Origin: Cyclobacteriaceae bacterium
Lineage (GTDB): Bacteria; Bacteroidota; Bacteroidia; Cytophagales; Cyclobacteriaceae
Direction: 5' to 3'
DNA length: 8,903 bases
Assembly: GCA_947458795.1 (NCBI GenBank)
Contig: CANHCD010000072.1
Location: forward strand, 1 to 8,903
Shown here in pieces: positions 1-7,204 of the stretch. Below the pieces are notes generated by a model that was not told the origin of the DNA, did no database searches, and worked only from the letters and a program-made list of their open reading frames with translations. Each line of letters opens with the position of its first letter. Within the stretch, counting starts at the first letter, position 1. Position numbers and translations under genes: made by a program.

Positions 1-1311
1 AACACCTACCCAACCTCCAACAAGAAAGTTCAACGGGCATGGGTCATGTACGATTGGGCAAATTCGGTATACAGTCTGGTGATTACTTCCACGATATTTC
101 CAGTGTATTACAACAGTGTCACTCGAGCTTCAGATGGATCTGATACGGTTTCCTTCTTTGGCTGGGAAGTTGTCAATACGGTCTTGTATTCCTATTCGAT
201 CTCGTTTTCATTTCTGGTGATCGCCTTGCTTGCCCCCTTATTTTCGGGGATCGCAGATGCCGCTGGCAATAAATTGAGCTTTATGAAGTTCTTTGTGTAC
301 ATGGGGGCCCTATCCTGTATTTCTCTATTCTTTTTTACGGGTGAAAACCTTGAATTTGGAATTATTTGCAGTGTATTGGCAAGTGTAGGATTTTCAGGTA
401 GTATCGTGTTTTACAATTCCTTTTTGCCTGAAATAGCCAAAGAAGAAGAGTTTGATATGCTTAGTGCCAAAGGGTTTGCCATGGGGTACATCGGCAGTGT
501 TATTTTGTTGATTTTTAACTTGGTGACCATTCAGTTTCCGGAATGGTTTGGGATGCCTGCAGGAAGTTTTGCTCCTCGATTTTCCTTCTTGGTGACAGGT
601 CTTTGGTGGATTGGTTTTGCCCAGATTCCCTTCCGAGTTTTACCCAACAATCCGTACAAAAAATCAATTTCCGATGGATATTTATGGAAAGGCTACCGGG
701 AAATAAATGCTGTGTTTAGGGAACTCCGAGCGATGCCTGTAGTGAACCGATTTTTAGCCTCTTTTTTCTTTTATTCCATGGGGGTTCAGACGGTGATGTA
801 TTTGGCCGCATCCTTTGGAGATAAAGAGCTCGGGATGCCTGGCGACCAACTGATCTTGACGGTGTTGATTATTCAATTAGTAGCCATAGCAGGAAGTTAC
901 TTTTTTGCTTTTGTATCTCGAAAATTTGGGAATAAAACCAGCATGGTGACCATGATCCTAATCTGGATGGGCATTTGCGTTGCTGCCTATTTTGTCCATT
1001 CGGTCTACCAATTTTATACGCTTGCCTTCGTGGTGGGCCTAGTCATGGGTGGGATTCAGTCGCTCTCACGTTCAACGTATGCTAAACTCATTCCAACCAC
1101 AACTACGGACCATGCTTCTTTTTTCAGTTTCTTTGACCTGACAGAAAAAGTTGCTGTTGTCCTTGGTACCGCTACCTATGGAGCCATTGAACAGTTGACA
1201 GGTAGCATGCGGAATTCAGCCTTGTTTCTAGTCATTTTCTTTGTGCTTGGAATGATCTTTTTGAGCAGGTTGAAATTACCCGAGAGAAAATCGCTTTCGC
1301 CTTCGGCCTAA
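1..1311 (+). CDS. UMF1 family (Atg22-like) MFS transporter, 5'-truncated by the window edge
   Basis: This is an inner-membrane transporter of the UMF1 branch of the major facilitator superfamily, related to the yeast vacuolar effluxer Atg22; the substrate is not known. The first ATG in the window (46) is not the true start. The frame is open to base 1, and the 15 codons before that ATG read as normal N-terminal UMF1 sequence leading into YDWANSVYS (codons 17-25, counted from base 1). The real start is probably only a few codons upstream of the window. About 12 hydrophobic segments are visible. Two late motifs are typical of the family: GGIQSLSRS followed by YAKLIP (codons 350-365), and FFSFFDLTEK (374-383). 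The gene ends in TAA three bases before the ATG of nnr, so the two are probably cotranscribed. The family assignment is firm; any substrate would be a guess. Confidence 0.9.
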   Translation, partial: NTYPTSNKKVQRAWVMYDWANSVYSLVITSTIFPVYYNSVTRASDGSDTVSFFGWEVVNTVLYSYSISFSFLVIALLAPLFSGIADAAGNKLSFMKFFVYMGALSCISLFFFTGENLEFGIICSVLASVGFSGSIVFYNSFLPEIAKEEEFDMLSAKGFAMGYIGSVILLIFNLVTIQFPEWFGMPAGSFAPRFSFLVTGLWWIGFAQIPFRVLPNNPYKKSISDGYLWKGYREINAVFRELRAMPVVNRFLASFFFYSMGVQTVMYLAASFGDKELGMPGDQLILTVLIIQLVAIAGSYFFAFVSRKFGNKTSMVTMILIWMGICVAAYFVHSVYQFYTLAFVVGLVMGGIQSLSRSTYAKLIPTTTTDHASFFSFFDLTEKVAVVLGTATYGAIEQLTGSMRNSALFLVIFFVLGMIFLSRLKLPERKSLSPSA

Positions 1312-1314
1312 CCA

Positions 1315-2781
1315 ATGTTGAAAATTCTTTCGGCTTCGGAGATTGCCAATTTGGATCAAATCCACTTGGAAAAGCTGGGGGTTTCCAATCATGCCTTTAT
1401 GGAGCTTGTGGCGCAGCGCTTTGTAGATTGGTTTCAATCGCAGGGCTTTCCTTCCACTACTCCGGTGGTGGTTTGTGCTGGAGCAGGCAATAACGGTGGA
1501 GACGGTCTTGCCATTGCTCGGATCCTCTACTCACTAGGATTCTCCGTCGAGGTAGCTACCTGCTTTTCTGCGAATGCCAATTTATCCACCGACTGCAAAC
1601 AGAACCTTTCGCTACTTCCCTCACAAATTTCTACTTACTCCTTGGGGGATTCTCCCTTGCCGAATGGAGGCATCCTGATAGATGCTTATTTGGGGATTGG
1701 ATGCAAAGGCCTACTCCGAGAGGAAGCGAAAGAGCGAATCCAAATTATAAATTCTTTCGGAGGTACAATTATTTCATTAGACCTTCCTAGCGGGTTGCCA
1801 GCCGATACAATTCTATCTGGAGTAGCGGTAAAAGCGGACCTGACTGTCACTTTAGGATTCCCAAAGTTGTCTCTCCTCCTCCCAGAGCATGCCGAATACA
1901 CCGGTAGGCTCGAGGTGCTCGATATAGGCTTTACCGAAGAGGAATTGGAGGAATTCTCATCTACCACCTTTTTCTTGAAAGAGAAGGATGTACTGCCGCT
2001 CCATCGAAGGTTTCACCGTTTTGCACACAAGGGAGATTTTGGCAAGGTACTTCTGGTAGCGGGCAGCAAAGGAAAAATTGGGGCCGCTATTTTGGCCGCC
2101 AAAGCCGCATTTCGTACGGGCTCTGGTTTGGTGACTTGCTTGGTTCCTGAGGAGGAGCGCGGTGCCCTTGCCGCAGCGGTGCCTGAAACCATGTGTGTGT
2201 TTGGGGAGCAGCAGGAGTTCTCATCTTACGATGCGATTGGACTTGGGCCTGGATTGGGTCTGAGCCAAGGTGAACTGCTAAAAAAGATTTTAGGCGCTAC
2301 TCACAAGCCAGTTGTATTGGATGCCGATGCGCTGAATTGCTTGGCATTAGATCTCAGTATTTGGGCTCTGATTCCCAAGGGGAGTATCCTTACCCCTCAC
2401 TTGAAGGAATTTGATCGCATATTTGGACCTTCCACTACGCATCTAGAGCGAATGGCTAAGGCCAAAGTCCGCTGCCTTAACTACGGAATTAATGTAGTGC
2501 TCAAAGGGGCCAATTCCCTCTGCAGCCTTGCAGATGGGAGACAAGTGTTTAACTCTTCTGGGAGCAAGTACATGGCTACAGCAGGGATGGGCGATGTCCT
2601 AACTGGCATGCTTACTTCCTACTTGGGGCAAGGTTATTCCCCGGAAAATGCGGTTCTTTGCGGAGTCTTTCACCATGGGCTGGCTGGTGAACTTGCTGGT
2701 GAGCACTATTTACGCGGTACAATGGCTCATGATTTGATTGAAGCCATACCACATACCTATCTTCGCATCGGCCTAGACTAG
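1315..2781 (+). CDS. nnr: Bifunctional NAD(P)H-hydrate repair enzyme Nnr (epimerase + ADP-dependent dehydratase)
   Basis: This enzyme repairs hydrated NADH and NADPH in the cytoplasm. The N-terminal YjeF_N domain (about residues 1-220) epimerises R- and S-NAD(P)HX, and the C-terminal carbohydrate-kinase-like domain (about 230-485) dehydrates S-NAD(P)HX using ADP in known homologues. The epimerase half shows GAGNNGGDG (56-64), DAYLGIG (123-129) and DLPSGLPAD (156-164). The dehydratase half shows HKGDFGKVLLVAGS (238-251), GPGLG (311-315), VLDADALN (334-341), LTPHLKEF (359-366), VLKGAN (395-400) and GMGDVLTG (424-431), whose Asp427 is the expected catalytic base. The length of 488 residues is near the usual 490-510, so both domains look intact. 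One departure is Gly-Ser-Lys-Tyr at 416-419, where many homologues have Gly-Asn-Pro/Ala-Gly. The ATG lies 3 bp after the upstream transporter gene, suggesting an operon; no Shine-Dalgarno sequence is visible. Confidence 0.96.
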   Translation: MLKILSASEIANLDQIHLEKLGVSNHAFMELVAQRFVDWFQSQGFPSTTPVVVCAGAGNNGGDGLAIARILYSLGFSVEVATCFSANANLSTDCKQNLSLLPSQISTYSLGDSPLPNGGILIDAYLGIGCKGLLREEAKERIQIINSFGGTIISLDLPSGLPADTILSGVAVKADLTVTLGFPKLSLLLPEHAEYTGRLEVLDIGFTEEELEEFSSTTFFLKEKDVLPLHRRFHRFAHKGDFGKVLLVAGSKGKIGAAILAAKAAFRTGSGLVTCLVPEEERGALAAAVPETMCVFGEQQEFSSYDAIGLGPGLGLSQGELLKKILGATHKPVVLDADALNCLALDLSIWALIPKGSILTPHLKEFDRIFGPSTTHLERMAKAKVRCLNYGINVVLKGANSLCSLADGRQVFNSSGSKYMATAGMGDVLTGMLTSYLGQGYSPENAVLCGVFHHGLAGELAGEHYLRGTMAHDLIEAIPHTYLRIGLD

Positions 2782-2790
2782 TTAAGCGCC

Positions 2791-2867
2791 TTCTATTTCC
2801 ACCTTATTTCCCTTCTATTTCCACTTTATTTCCATCCTATTTCCACTTTATTTCCTTTCTATTTCCA
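2791..2867 (+). repeat. Seven tandem 11-bp repeats (consensus YYYTATTTCCA) in a G-free spacer
   Basis: Seven contiguous 11-bp units fill exactly 77 bp, starting at 2791, 2802, 2813, 2824, 2835, 2846 and 2857. Every unit carries TATTTCC at positions 4-10; the variation is in the first three pyrimidines and the last base. Units starting TTC or TCC alternate with units starting CCT or CTT, giving a 22-bp higher-order period. The plus strand has no G from 2789 to 2883, so an RNA from here would be pyrimidine-rich with only weak A-U pairing. The array ends 14 bp before the ATG of the downstream MFS gene. It does not match the TAnnTTTG promoter element. Its function is unknown. Confidence 0.9.
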
Positions 2868-2881
2868 TTTTTAAATTTTCC

Positions 2882-4069
2882 ATGAAACAAGAGAAAGCCT
2901 TACTCTGGACCTTGGCAGCCATCAACTTTATCCATATCGTGGATTTCATGATGTTGATGCCGCTCGGCCCGCAACTGATGCGTTTGTTTGAAATCAGTCC
3001 CAGTGAGTTTGCTCTTTTAGTTTCTTCCTACACCTTCAGTGCTGGAGCCTCCAGTTTCTTTGGAGCCTTTATCTTGGATCGTTTTGACCGGAAAAAGATT
3101 TTAATTTGGGTGTATGTGGGCTTCACTTTAGGGACACTTGCCTGTGCATTGTCTCCAAGTTACCCTATTTTGCTGCTGGCGAGGGTGGTGTCTGGAATTT
3201 TTGGAGGGCTGACCTCTGCCTTGATTTTAGCCATCATTGGGGATGTGGTGCCTGATGAGCGCCGTGGAAGAGCCATGGGCTTGGTGATGTCTGCCTTTTC
3301 CTTTGCCTCAGTGATGGGCGTGCCTTTGGGTCTCTTTTTGGCAAGCTTATCCGATTGGCATACGCCTTTCTATATTTTAGCTGCTTTGTCCATTGTGAGC
3401 ATGGGGATGATTGTAAAGTATATTCCTTCCATCACAGGACACGTGAACAGTGATGTGAAGCGCCCCCATCCTTTTGAAGTGATCAGCCGGGTTACCAGCA
3501 ATCCAAATCAAATGCGAGCCATCAGCCTTTCCATCATGATGATGCTCGGGCAATTTATGATTATCCCTTTTCTAAGTCCTTACAATGTGGCCAATGTGGG
3601 CTTTACGGAATTGCAGCTCACCTATGTGTACATGGCAGGGGGAGCTTTCACCATGTTTACCTCTCCTTGGGTGGGGAAGCTAGCGGACAAACATGGGAAG
3701 TTGAAGATCTTTACGATTTTCATGGTACTTAATCTAATTCCGATTGCAATCATTACCCACCTGGGTGTGACCCCGATAGCCTTGGTGCTGGTGGTGACCA
3801 CCTTCTTTTTTGTAACCTCCAACGGGCGCTATGTCCCAGCGGCAGCCTTGGTTACGGGCACCGCGCAACCTGAAAATCGCGGTAGTTTTTTGAGTTTCAA
3901 TTCTGCCGTGCAGCAGCTGGCAGCTGGATTTGCTTCCTTGCTAGCAGGCTTCTTGATTGGAGAGAATGAGTTGGGGCAATTGACCAATTTCAATTACGTG
4001 GGTTATTTGGCGATTTTCTTCAGCCTGATATGCATTCCCTTGGCTTGGCGTATCAAAGTGGTCAGCTAA
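2882..4069 (+). CDS. MFS transporter, DHA1-like drug/metabolite efflux type
   Basis: This 395-residue protein with 12 predicted membrane segments belongs to the proton-coupled DHA1/AraJ-like branch of the major facilitator superfamily and probably exports a small molecule across the inner membrane. Visible family motifs are an acidic residue in the first membrane segment (Asp21), motif A after TM2 (GAFILDRFDRKK, 61-72), the TM4 motif RVVSGIFGG (101-109), PDERRGRAMG (124-133) before TM5, and a GVPLG element (146-150) at the motif C position in TM5. A second motif A copy, GKLADKHGK (265-273), marks the start of the C-terminal half, as expected for the 6+6 fold. The ATG at 2882 gives a charged N-terminus directly before TM1. 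The gene is preceded by the 11-bp repeat array and followed immediately by a hairpin terminator. The nearest named relatives would be AraJ/NepI-type exporters; the substrate cannot be told from sequence. Confidence 0.92.
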   Translation: MKQEKALLWTLAAINFIHIVDFMMLMPLGPQLMRLFEISPSEFALLVSSYTFSAGASSFFGAFILDRFDRKKILIWVYVGFTLGTLACALSPSYPILLLARVVSGIFGGLTSALILAIIGDVVPDERRGRAMGLVMSAFSFASVMGVPLGLFLASLSDWHTPFYILAALSIVSMGMIVKYIPSITGHVNSDVKRPHPFEVISRVTSNPNQMRAISLSIMMMLGQFMIIPFLSPYNVANVGFTELQLTYVYMAGGAFTMFTSPWVGKLADKHGKLKIFTIFMVLNLIPIAIITHLGVTPIALVLVVTTFFFVTSNGRYVPAAALVTGTAQPENRGSFLSFNSAVQQLAAGFASLLAGFLIGENELGQLTNFNYVGYLAIFFSLICIPLAWRIKVVS

Positions 4070-4107
4070 AAAAAACGCCTCCAAAATTGAATTCTGGAGG
4101 CGTTTTT
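4068..4107. terminator. Bidirectional intrinsic terminator between the convergent MFS gene and asnS
   Basis: A perfect 13-bp inverted repeat, AAAAACGCCTCCA (4071-4083) and its complement (4095-4107), encloses an 11-nt loop. On the plus strand the GC-rich stem ends in five T. On the minus strand it is followed by eight T (the complement of A4068-4075), two of which lie within the TAA stop codon of the MFS gene. It sits 15 bp beyond the asnS stop codon, so it can terminate both convergent units, with the better U-tract in the asnS direction. Confidence 0.92.
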
Positions 4108-4122
4108 AATGATTGGAATTCC

Positions 4123-5574
4123 TTAGAATTCTGCATTTCCAGGGGTTCTTGGGAAGGCAATCACATCACGGATATTTCCCATGCCTGTGACAAACAATAC
4201 CATCCGCTCAAACCCGAGTCCAAAGCCTGCGTGAGGCGTAGCGCCAAATCTACGAGTATCAAGGTACCAGCTAAGTTCTTCGGTAGGAATGTGCATTTCT
4301 TCCATGCGTTGGCTGAGCTTATCTAGCCTTTCTTCCCGCTGAGATCCACCTACGATCTCTCCAATGCCAGGAAACAAAATGTCCATGGCAGCTACCGTTT
4401 TTCCGTCCTCATTTTGACGCATGTAGAAGGCCTTGATGCCTTTCGGGTAGTCGGTGAGGATGACAGGTTTTTTGAAATGCTTTTCTACCAAGTAGCGCTC
4501 GTGTTCGGATTGTAAATCTGTGCCCCATTCCTCGATGAGGTAGGAGAATTTCTTCTTTTTGTTGTGGTTGGAGTTTCGTAGGATATCGATCGCCTCGGTG
4601 TAGGTCAGACGCACAAAGTCGTTTTCGATTACAAACTTCAGCTTATCCAGAAGGCCCAATTCTGCCCGCTGTTCGGTAGGCTTGGTTTGCTCCTCTTCTG
4701 CAGCGCGCTGATCCAAAAAGGCTAAGTCCTCAGTGCAATGGTCAAGTGCGTAGCGAATGACGTATTTCAAGAAGTCTTCGGCCAAGTTCTGGTTGTCCTC
4801 GGCGTCATAGAATGCCATTTCAGGTTCGATCATCCAAAACTCCGCCAGGTGGCGTGTAGTGTTTGAGTTTTCTGCGCGGAAGGTAGGTCCAAAGGTGTAC
4901 ACCTCGGCCAAGGCCATGGCAGCAAGTTCTCCTTCCAACTGGCCGGAAACCGTCAGGTTGGTCTCCTTCTCAAAAAAGTCTTGGCTGTAGTCGATCTTCC
5001 CGTCTTCGGTTTTGGGAGGATTGCTGAGGTTGAGGGTGGTTACTTTGAAGGTTTCCCCGGCACCTTCTGCATCGGAGGCAGTGATGATCGGCGTGTGGAT
5101 GTAGAAAAATCCTTTGGTGTTGAAATAAGTATGTACCGCATAAGCTAGCGCATGTCTCACACGGAATACAGCACTAAAGGTGTTGGTTCGCATGCGGAGG
5201 TGTGCGATCTCACGTAGAAATTCCAGGGAGTGCTTCTTAGGCTGCAGTGGGTATTTTTCCGGGTCTGATTCGCCCAAAACCTCGATGCGTGTCGCATTCA
5301 GTTCAGAATGCTGACCAGCGCCTTGGGAGGCAATCACGGTACCGGTGATTTTTAAACAGGCGCCAGTGCTGCACTTTTTGAGGATTTCTTCGGCGATGAC
5401 ATTGGGGTCGGCCACTACCTGATAGTTGGTAATGATGGAGCCGTCATTGAGCGCAATAAAAGAAACATTCTTGTTGCTTCGCTTGGTGCGTACCCAGCCC
5501 ATGAGGGTGAGTTCTTGTCCGATCAAGTCTTGTTCCAGGATGGTCTTGATTTTGACCCGTTTGTTAAATGCCAT
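4123..5574 (-). CDS. asnS: Asparagine--tRNA ligase (AsnRS), class IIb
   Basis: This cytoplasmic enzyme charges tRNA-Asn with asparagine, using ATP. The N-terminal OB-fold anticodon-binding domain spans about residues 1-115, with LTLMGWVRTKRSNKNVSFI (22-40) typical of AsnRS. The class II catalytic domain follows. Its motif 1 region carries HTPIITASDAEGAGETF (160-176). Motif 2 reads FRAENSNTTRHLAEFWMIEPE (232-252). Motif 3 is GFGLGFERM (450-458), followed by the AsnRS-type ending RDVIAFPRTPG. The AENSNT and RHLAEFWM signatures separate it from AspRS and LysRS. At 483 residues it is slightly longer than the 466-residue E. coli enzyme; the lysine- and acid-rich segments around 184-206 and 293-345 appear to account for the extra length. 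ATG 5574 is the only credible start, as no in-frame ATG, GTG or TTG precedes it in the first 38 bases upstream. It is divergent from rpoN and convergent with the MFS gene, so it is probably monocistronic. Confidence 0.97.
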   Translation of the reverse strand: MAFNKRVKIKTILEQDLIGQELTLMGWVRTKRSNKNVSFIALNDGSIITNYQVVADPNVIAEEILKKCSTGACLKITGTVIASQGAGQHSELNATRIEVLGESDPEKYPLQPKKHSLEFLREIAHLRMRTNTFSAVFRVRHALAYAVHTYFNTKGFFYIHTPIITASDAEGAGETFKVTTLNLSNPPKTEDGKIDYSQDFFEKETNLTVSGQLEGELAAMALAEVYTFGPTFRAENSNTTRHLAEFWMIEPEMAFYDAEDNQNLAEDFLKYVIRYALDHCTEDLAFLDQRAAEEEQTKPTEQRAELGLLDKLKFVIENDFVRLTYTEAIDILRNSNHNKKKKFSYLIEEWGTDLQSEHERYLVEKHFKKPVILTDYPKGIKAFYMRQNEDGKTVAAMDILFPGIGEIVGGSQREERLDKLSQRMEEMHIPTEELSWYLDTRRFGATPHAGFGLGFERMVLFVTGMGNIRDVIAFPRTPGNAEF

Positions 5575-5587
5575 TTGCGTTGGGGTA

Positions 5588-5613
5588 GAGGAAGGCGAAT
5601 TGCTTCCTCCTTA
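5588..5613 (-). promoter_or_regulatory. Small hairpin and AAGGAGG sequence upstream of asnS
   Basis: On the minus strand, AAGGAGG (5613-5607) overlaps a 7-bp inverted repeat, GAGGAAG (5609-5603) and CTTCCTC (5594-5588), with an 8-nt loop. The purine motif looks like a perfect Shine-Dalgarno sequence but ends 32 nt before the asnS ATG, too far for ordinary ribosome placement, and Bacteroidota rarely use such sites. It may be a leader structure if transcription starts upstream, or chance. Confidence 0.3.
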
Positions 5614-5619
5614 AATTTA
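5612..5619 (-). promoter_or_regulatory. Possible asnS promoter -7 element (7 of 8 match)
   Basis: Read on the minus strand, TAAATTTA matches the Bacteroidota -7 consensus TAnnTTTG except at the last base. It would place the start of transcription about 30 nt upstream of the asnS ATG. No TTTG element is seen about 20 bases further upstream, so support is weak. Confidence 0.25.
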
Positions 5620-5676
5620 GTGGAATGCAAAAAAACGATTAAATCACCTTTTTATCAAAAAATTGACACTTTTTCC

Positions 5677-5684
5677 TAAATTTG
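5677..5684 (+). promoter_or_regulatory. rpoN: Candidate rpoN promoter -7 element
   Basis: TAAATTTG is an exact match to the Bacteroidota housekeeping -7 element TAnnTTTG, in the only intergenic region upstream of rpoN. It predicts a 5' leader of about 55-60 nt. The region expected to hold the -33 TTTG element (about 5653-5657) has only a T-rich stretch. A TTGACA at 5663-5668 is 11 bp from the -7 element, which is too close to pair with it. Confidence 0.5.
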
Positions 5685-5746
5685 ATTGCGTTGTTTTCTT
5701 AGGAAGCCCGCTCTTTTTTCGCAAATAAGTGGTTTGAATCATTTCA

Positions 5747-7204
5747 ATGCAAAAGTTAAGCCTTTCTCAGTCACTCTCTCAAAAACTTTCCCCGCAGCAG
5801 ATTCAGTTTATTAAGCTGCTTCAGGTACCTACGGCGGAGTTGGATGCTCGTATCGAAGAAGAGCTTGAAATCAACCCTGCCCTGGAAGAGGGAAAGGTAG
5901 AGGAGAGTGAATCTTCTGGTGAGGAGGATTTCGACGAGGGATATGGAGATGAGTTTGGAAGCGACTCTGGCGAGGTCAATGTAGACGACTATTTGGACGA
6001 CGACTACGGAGGCTATAAAATGCAGGGTGATGGCAACTACAACCCAGACGATGAGGATCGCGAGATTCCTTTTTCTGCGCCCAGTTCACTACACGAACAG
6101 CTGATCACACAATTAAATTTTTTGAAGCTGGATGAGCGGCAGCGACTCATTGGAGAGCAGCTGATAGGTAGCATTGAGAATGACGGGTATATCCGACGTG
6201 AATTGACTTCCATCATCAATGACTTGGCTTTTTCCCAAAATGTGGAAACAGACCTGGATGAGCTTGAAGAAATTCTACGCAAAATTCAAACCTTCGATCC
6301 GGCAGGTATTGCAGCAAGGAGCCTGCAAGAGTGCTTGATCATCCAGTTGGAACGCAAGGAGCATCCCGATGATCCTATCGTGCAGCATGCCTTGGCAATT
6401 ATTCAGGATTGCTTTGAGGAGTTTACCAAAAAGCACTATCCAAAAATTCAAAAACGCCTCAGCTTAGATGAGGAGGAGATTAAGGAAGCTGTGCAGCTCA
6501 TCACACGACTCAATCCCAAGCCTGGAGGGGTAGCAGATGGCTTAGTACTTACCCAATACGTCATCCCAGACTTTATCTTGACCACCAATGGGGGGAAGTT
6601 TGAGATCCTGTTGAATTCAAAAAATGCTCCAGAGCTTCGGATTTCACGTTCCTACTCGGAGCTTTTTGACACCTACGACAAGAGCGACAAGAAGGATAAA
6701 AAACTCAAGGAGACCGTGTCTTTTGTCAAGCAGAAGTTGGACTCTGCCAAGTGGTTTATTGATGCGATCAAGCAGCGGCAAAACACCTTGCTCAGAACTA
6801 TGGAGGCGATTCTTCAGTACCAAACTCCTTTTTTTGTAGATGGAGATGAGGCGGCACTTCGTCCCATGATCTTAAAAGACATTGCAGAAAAGATTGATAT
6901 GGACATTTCTACTGTTTCCCGAGTGGCAAATAGTAAGTCCATTCAAACTGAATTTGGCGTGTTTCCTTTGAAGTACTTTTTCTCTGAGGGCATCGCCACA
7001 GATAGTGGGGAGGACGTCAGTAACCGAGAGGTAAAATCGGTGCTTCAGGGCATGGTGGATGCAGAGGATAAAAAGAAGCCCCTGTCTGATGACAAGCTGG
7101 TGAAGATGTTGAACAAAAAAGGCTACAATATTGCCCGCCGTACAGTTGCCAAGTACCGGGAGCAGCTTCAGATTCCGGTGGCTAGACTACGTAAAGAACT
7201 CTAG
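5747..7204 (+). CDS. rpoN: RNA polymerase sigma-54 factor
   Basis: RpoN is the alternative sigma factor that directs core RNA polymerase to -24/-12 promoters and needs AAA+ activator ATPases for open-complex formation. All parts are present in 485 residues. Region I is glutamine- and leucine-rich (1-48; LSLSQSLSQKLSPQQIQFIK at 4-23, then LLQ). Region II is highly acidic (47-106), with about 25 Asp/Glu in 60 residues. The core-binding domain spans about 110-310 and includes FDPAGIAARSLQECL (183-197) and LNPKPGG (255-261). The C-terminal DNA-binding region has the helix-turn-helix segment MDISTVSRVANSK (385-397), which contacts the -12 element. It ends in the diagnostic RpoN box ARRTVAKYRE (463-472), which binds the -24 element. 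ATG 5747 gives the canonical N-terminus. It is divergent from asnS and shares one base with the following PAP2-like gene, so the two are probably cotranscribed. Confidence 0.98.
   Translation: MQKLSLSQSLSQKLSPQQIQFIKLLQVPTAELDARIEEELEINPALEEGKVEESESSGEEDFDEGYGDEFGSDSGEVNVDDYLDDDYGGYKMQGDGNYNPDDEDREIPFSAPSSLHEQLITQLNFLKLDERQRLIGEQLIGSIENDGYIRRELTSIINDLAFSQNVETDLDELEEILRKIQTFDPAGIAARSLQECLIIQLERKEHPDDPIVQHALAIIQDCFEEFTKKHYPKIQKRLSLDEEEIKEAVQLITRLNPKPGGVADGLVLTQYVIPDFILTTNGGKFEILLNSKNAPELRISRSYSELFDTYDKSDKKDKKLKETVSFVKQKLDSAKWFIDAIKQRQNTLLRTMEAILQYQTPFFVDGDEAALRPMILKDIAEKIDMDISTVSRVANSKSIQTEFGVFPLKYFFSEGIATDSGEDVSNREVKSVLQGMVDAEDKKKPLSDDKLVKMLNKKGYNIARRTVAKYREQLQIPVARLRKEL

Noticed and set aside
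4089..4131. Three GAATTC palindromes within 43 bp at the MFS/asnS junction
   Set aside because: They fall in the terminator loop, the short spacer and the end of asnS, with no common flanking sequence, so they look coincidental.
4030..4326. Plus-strand open frame of 98 codons over the terminator and the asnS 3' end
   Set aside because: It is antisense to the conserved motif 3 end of asnS, spans a strong terminator and has no recognisable protein features.
5663..5668. TTGACA, resembling a sigma-70 -35 box upstream of rpoN
   Set aside because: No TATAAT-like box lies about 17 bp downstream, and it is too close to the TAAATTTG element to act as its partner; Bacteroidota promoters do not normally use this box.
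5734..5747. Small dyad TTGAA-tcat-TTCAA touching the rpoN start codon, a possible operator
   Set aside because: A 5-bp dyad in AT-rich DNA is expected by chance, and no regulator or second copy supports it.
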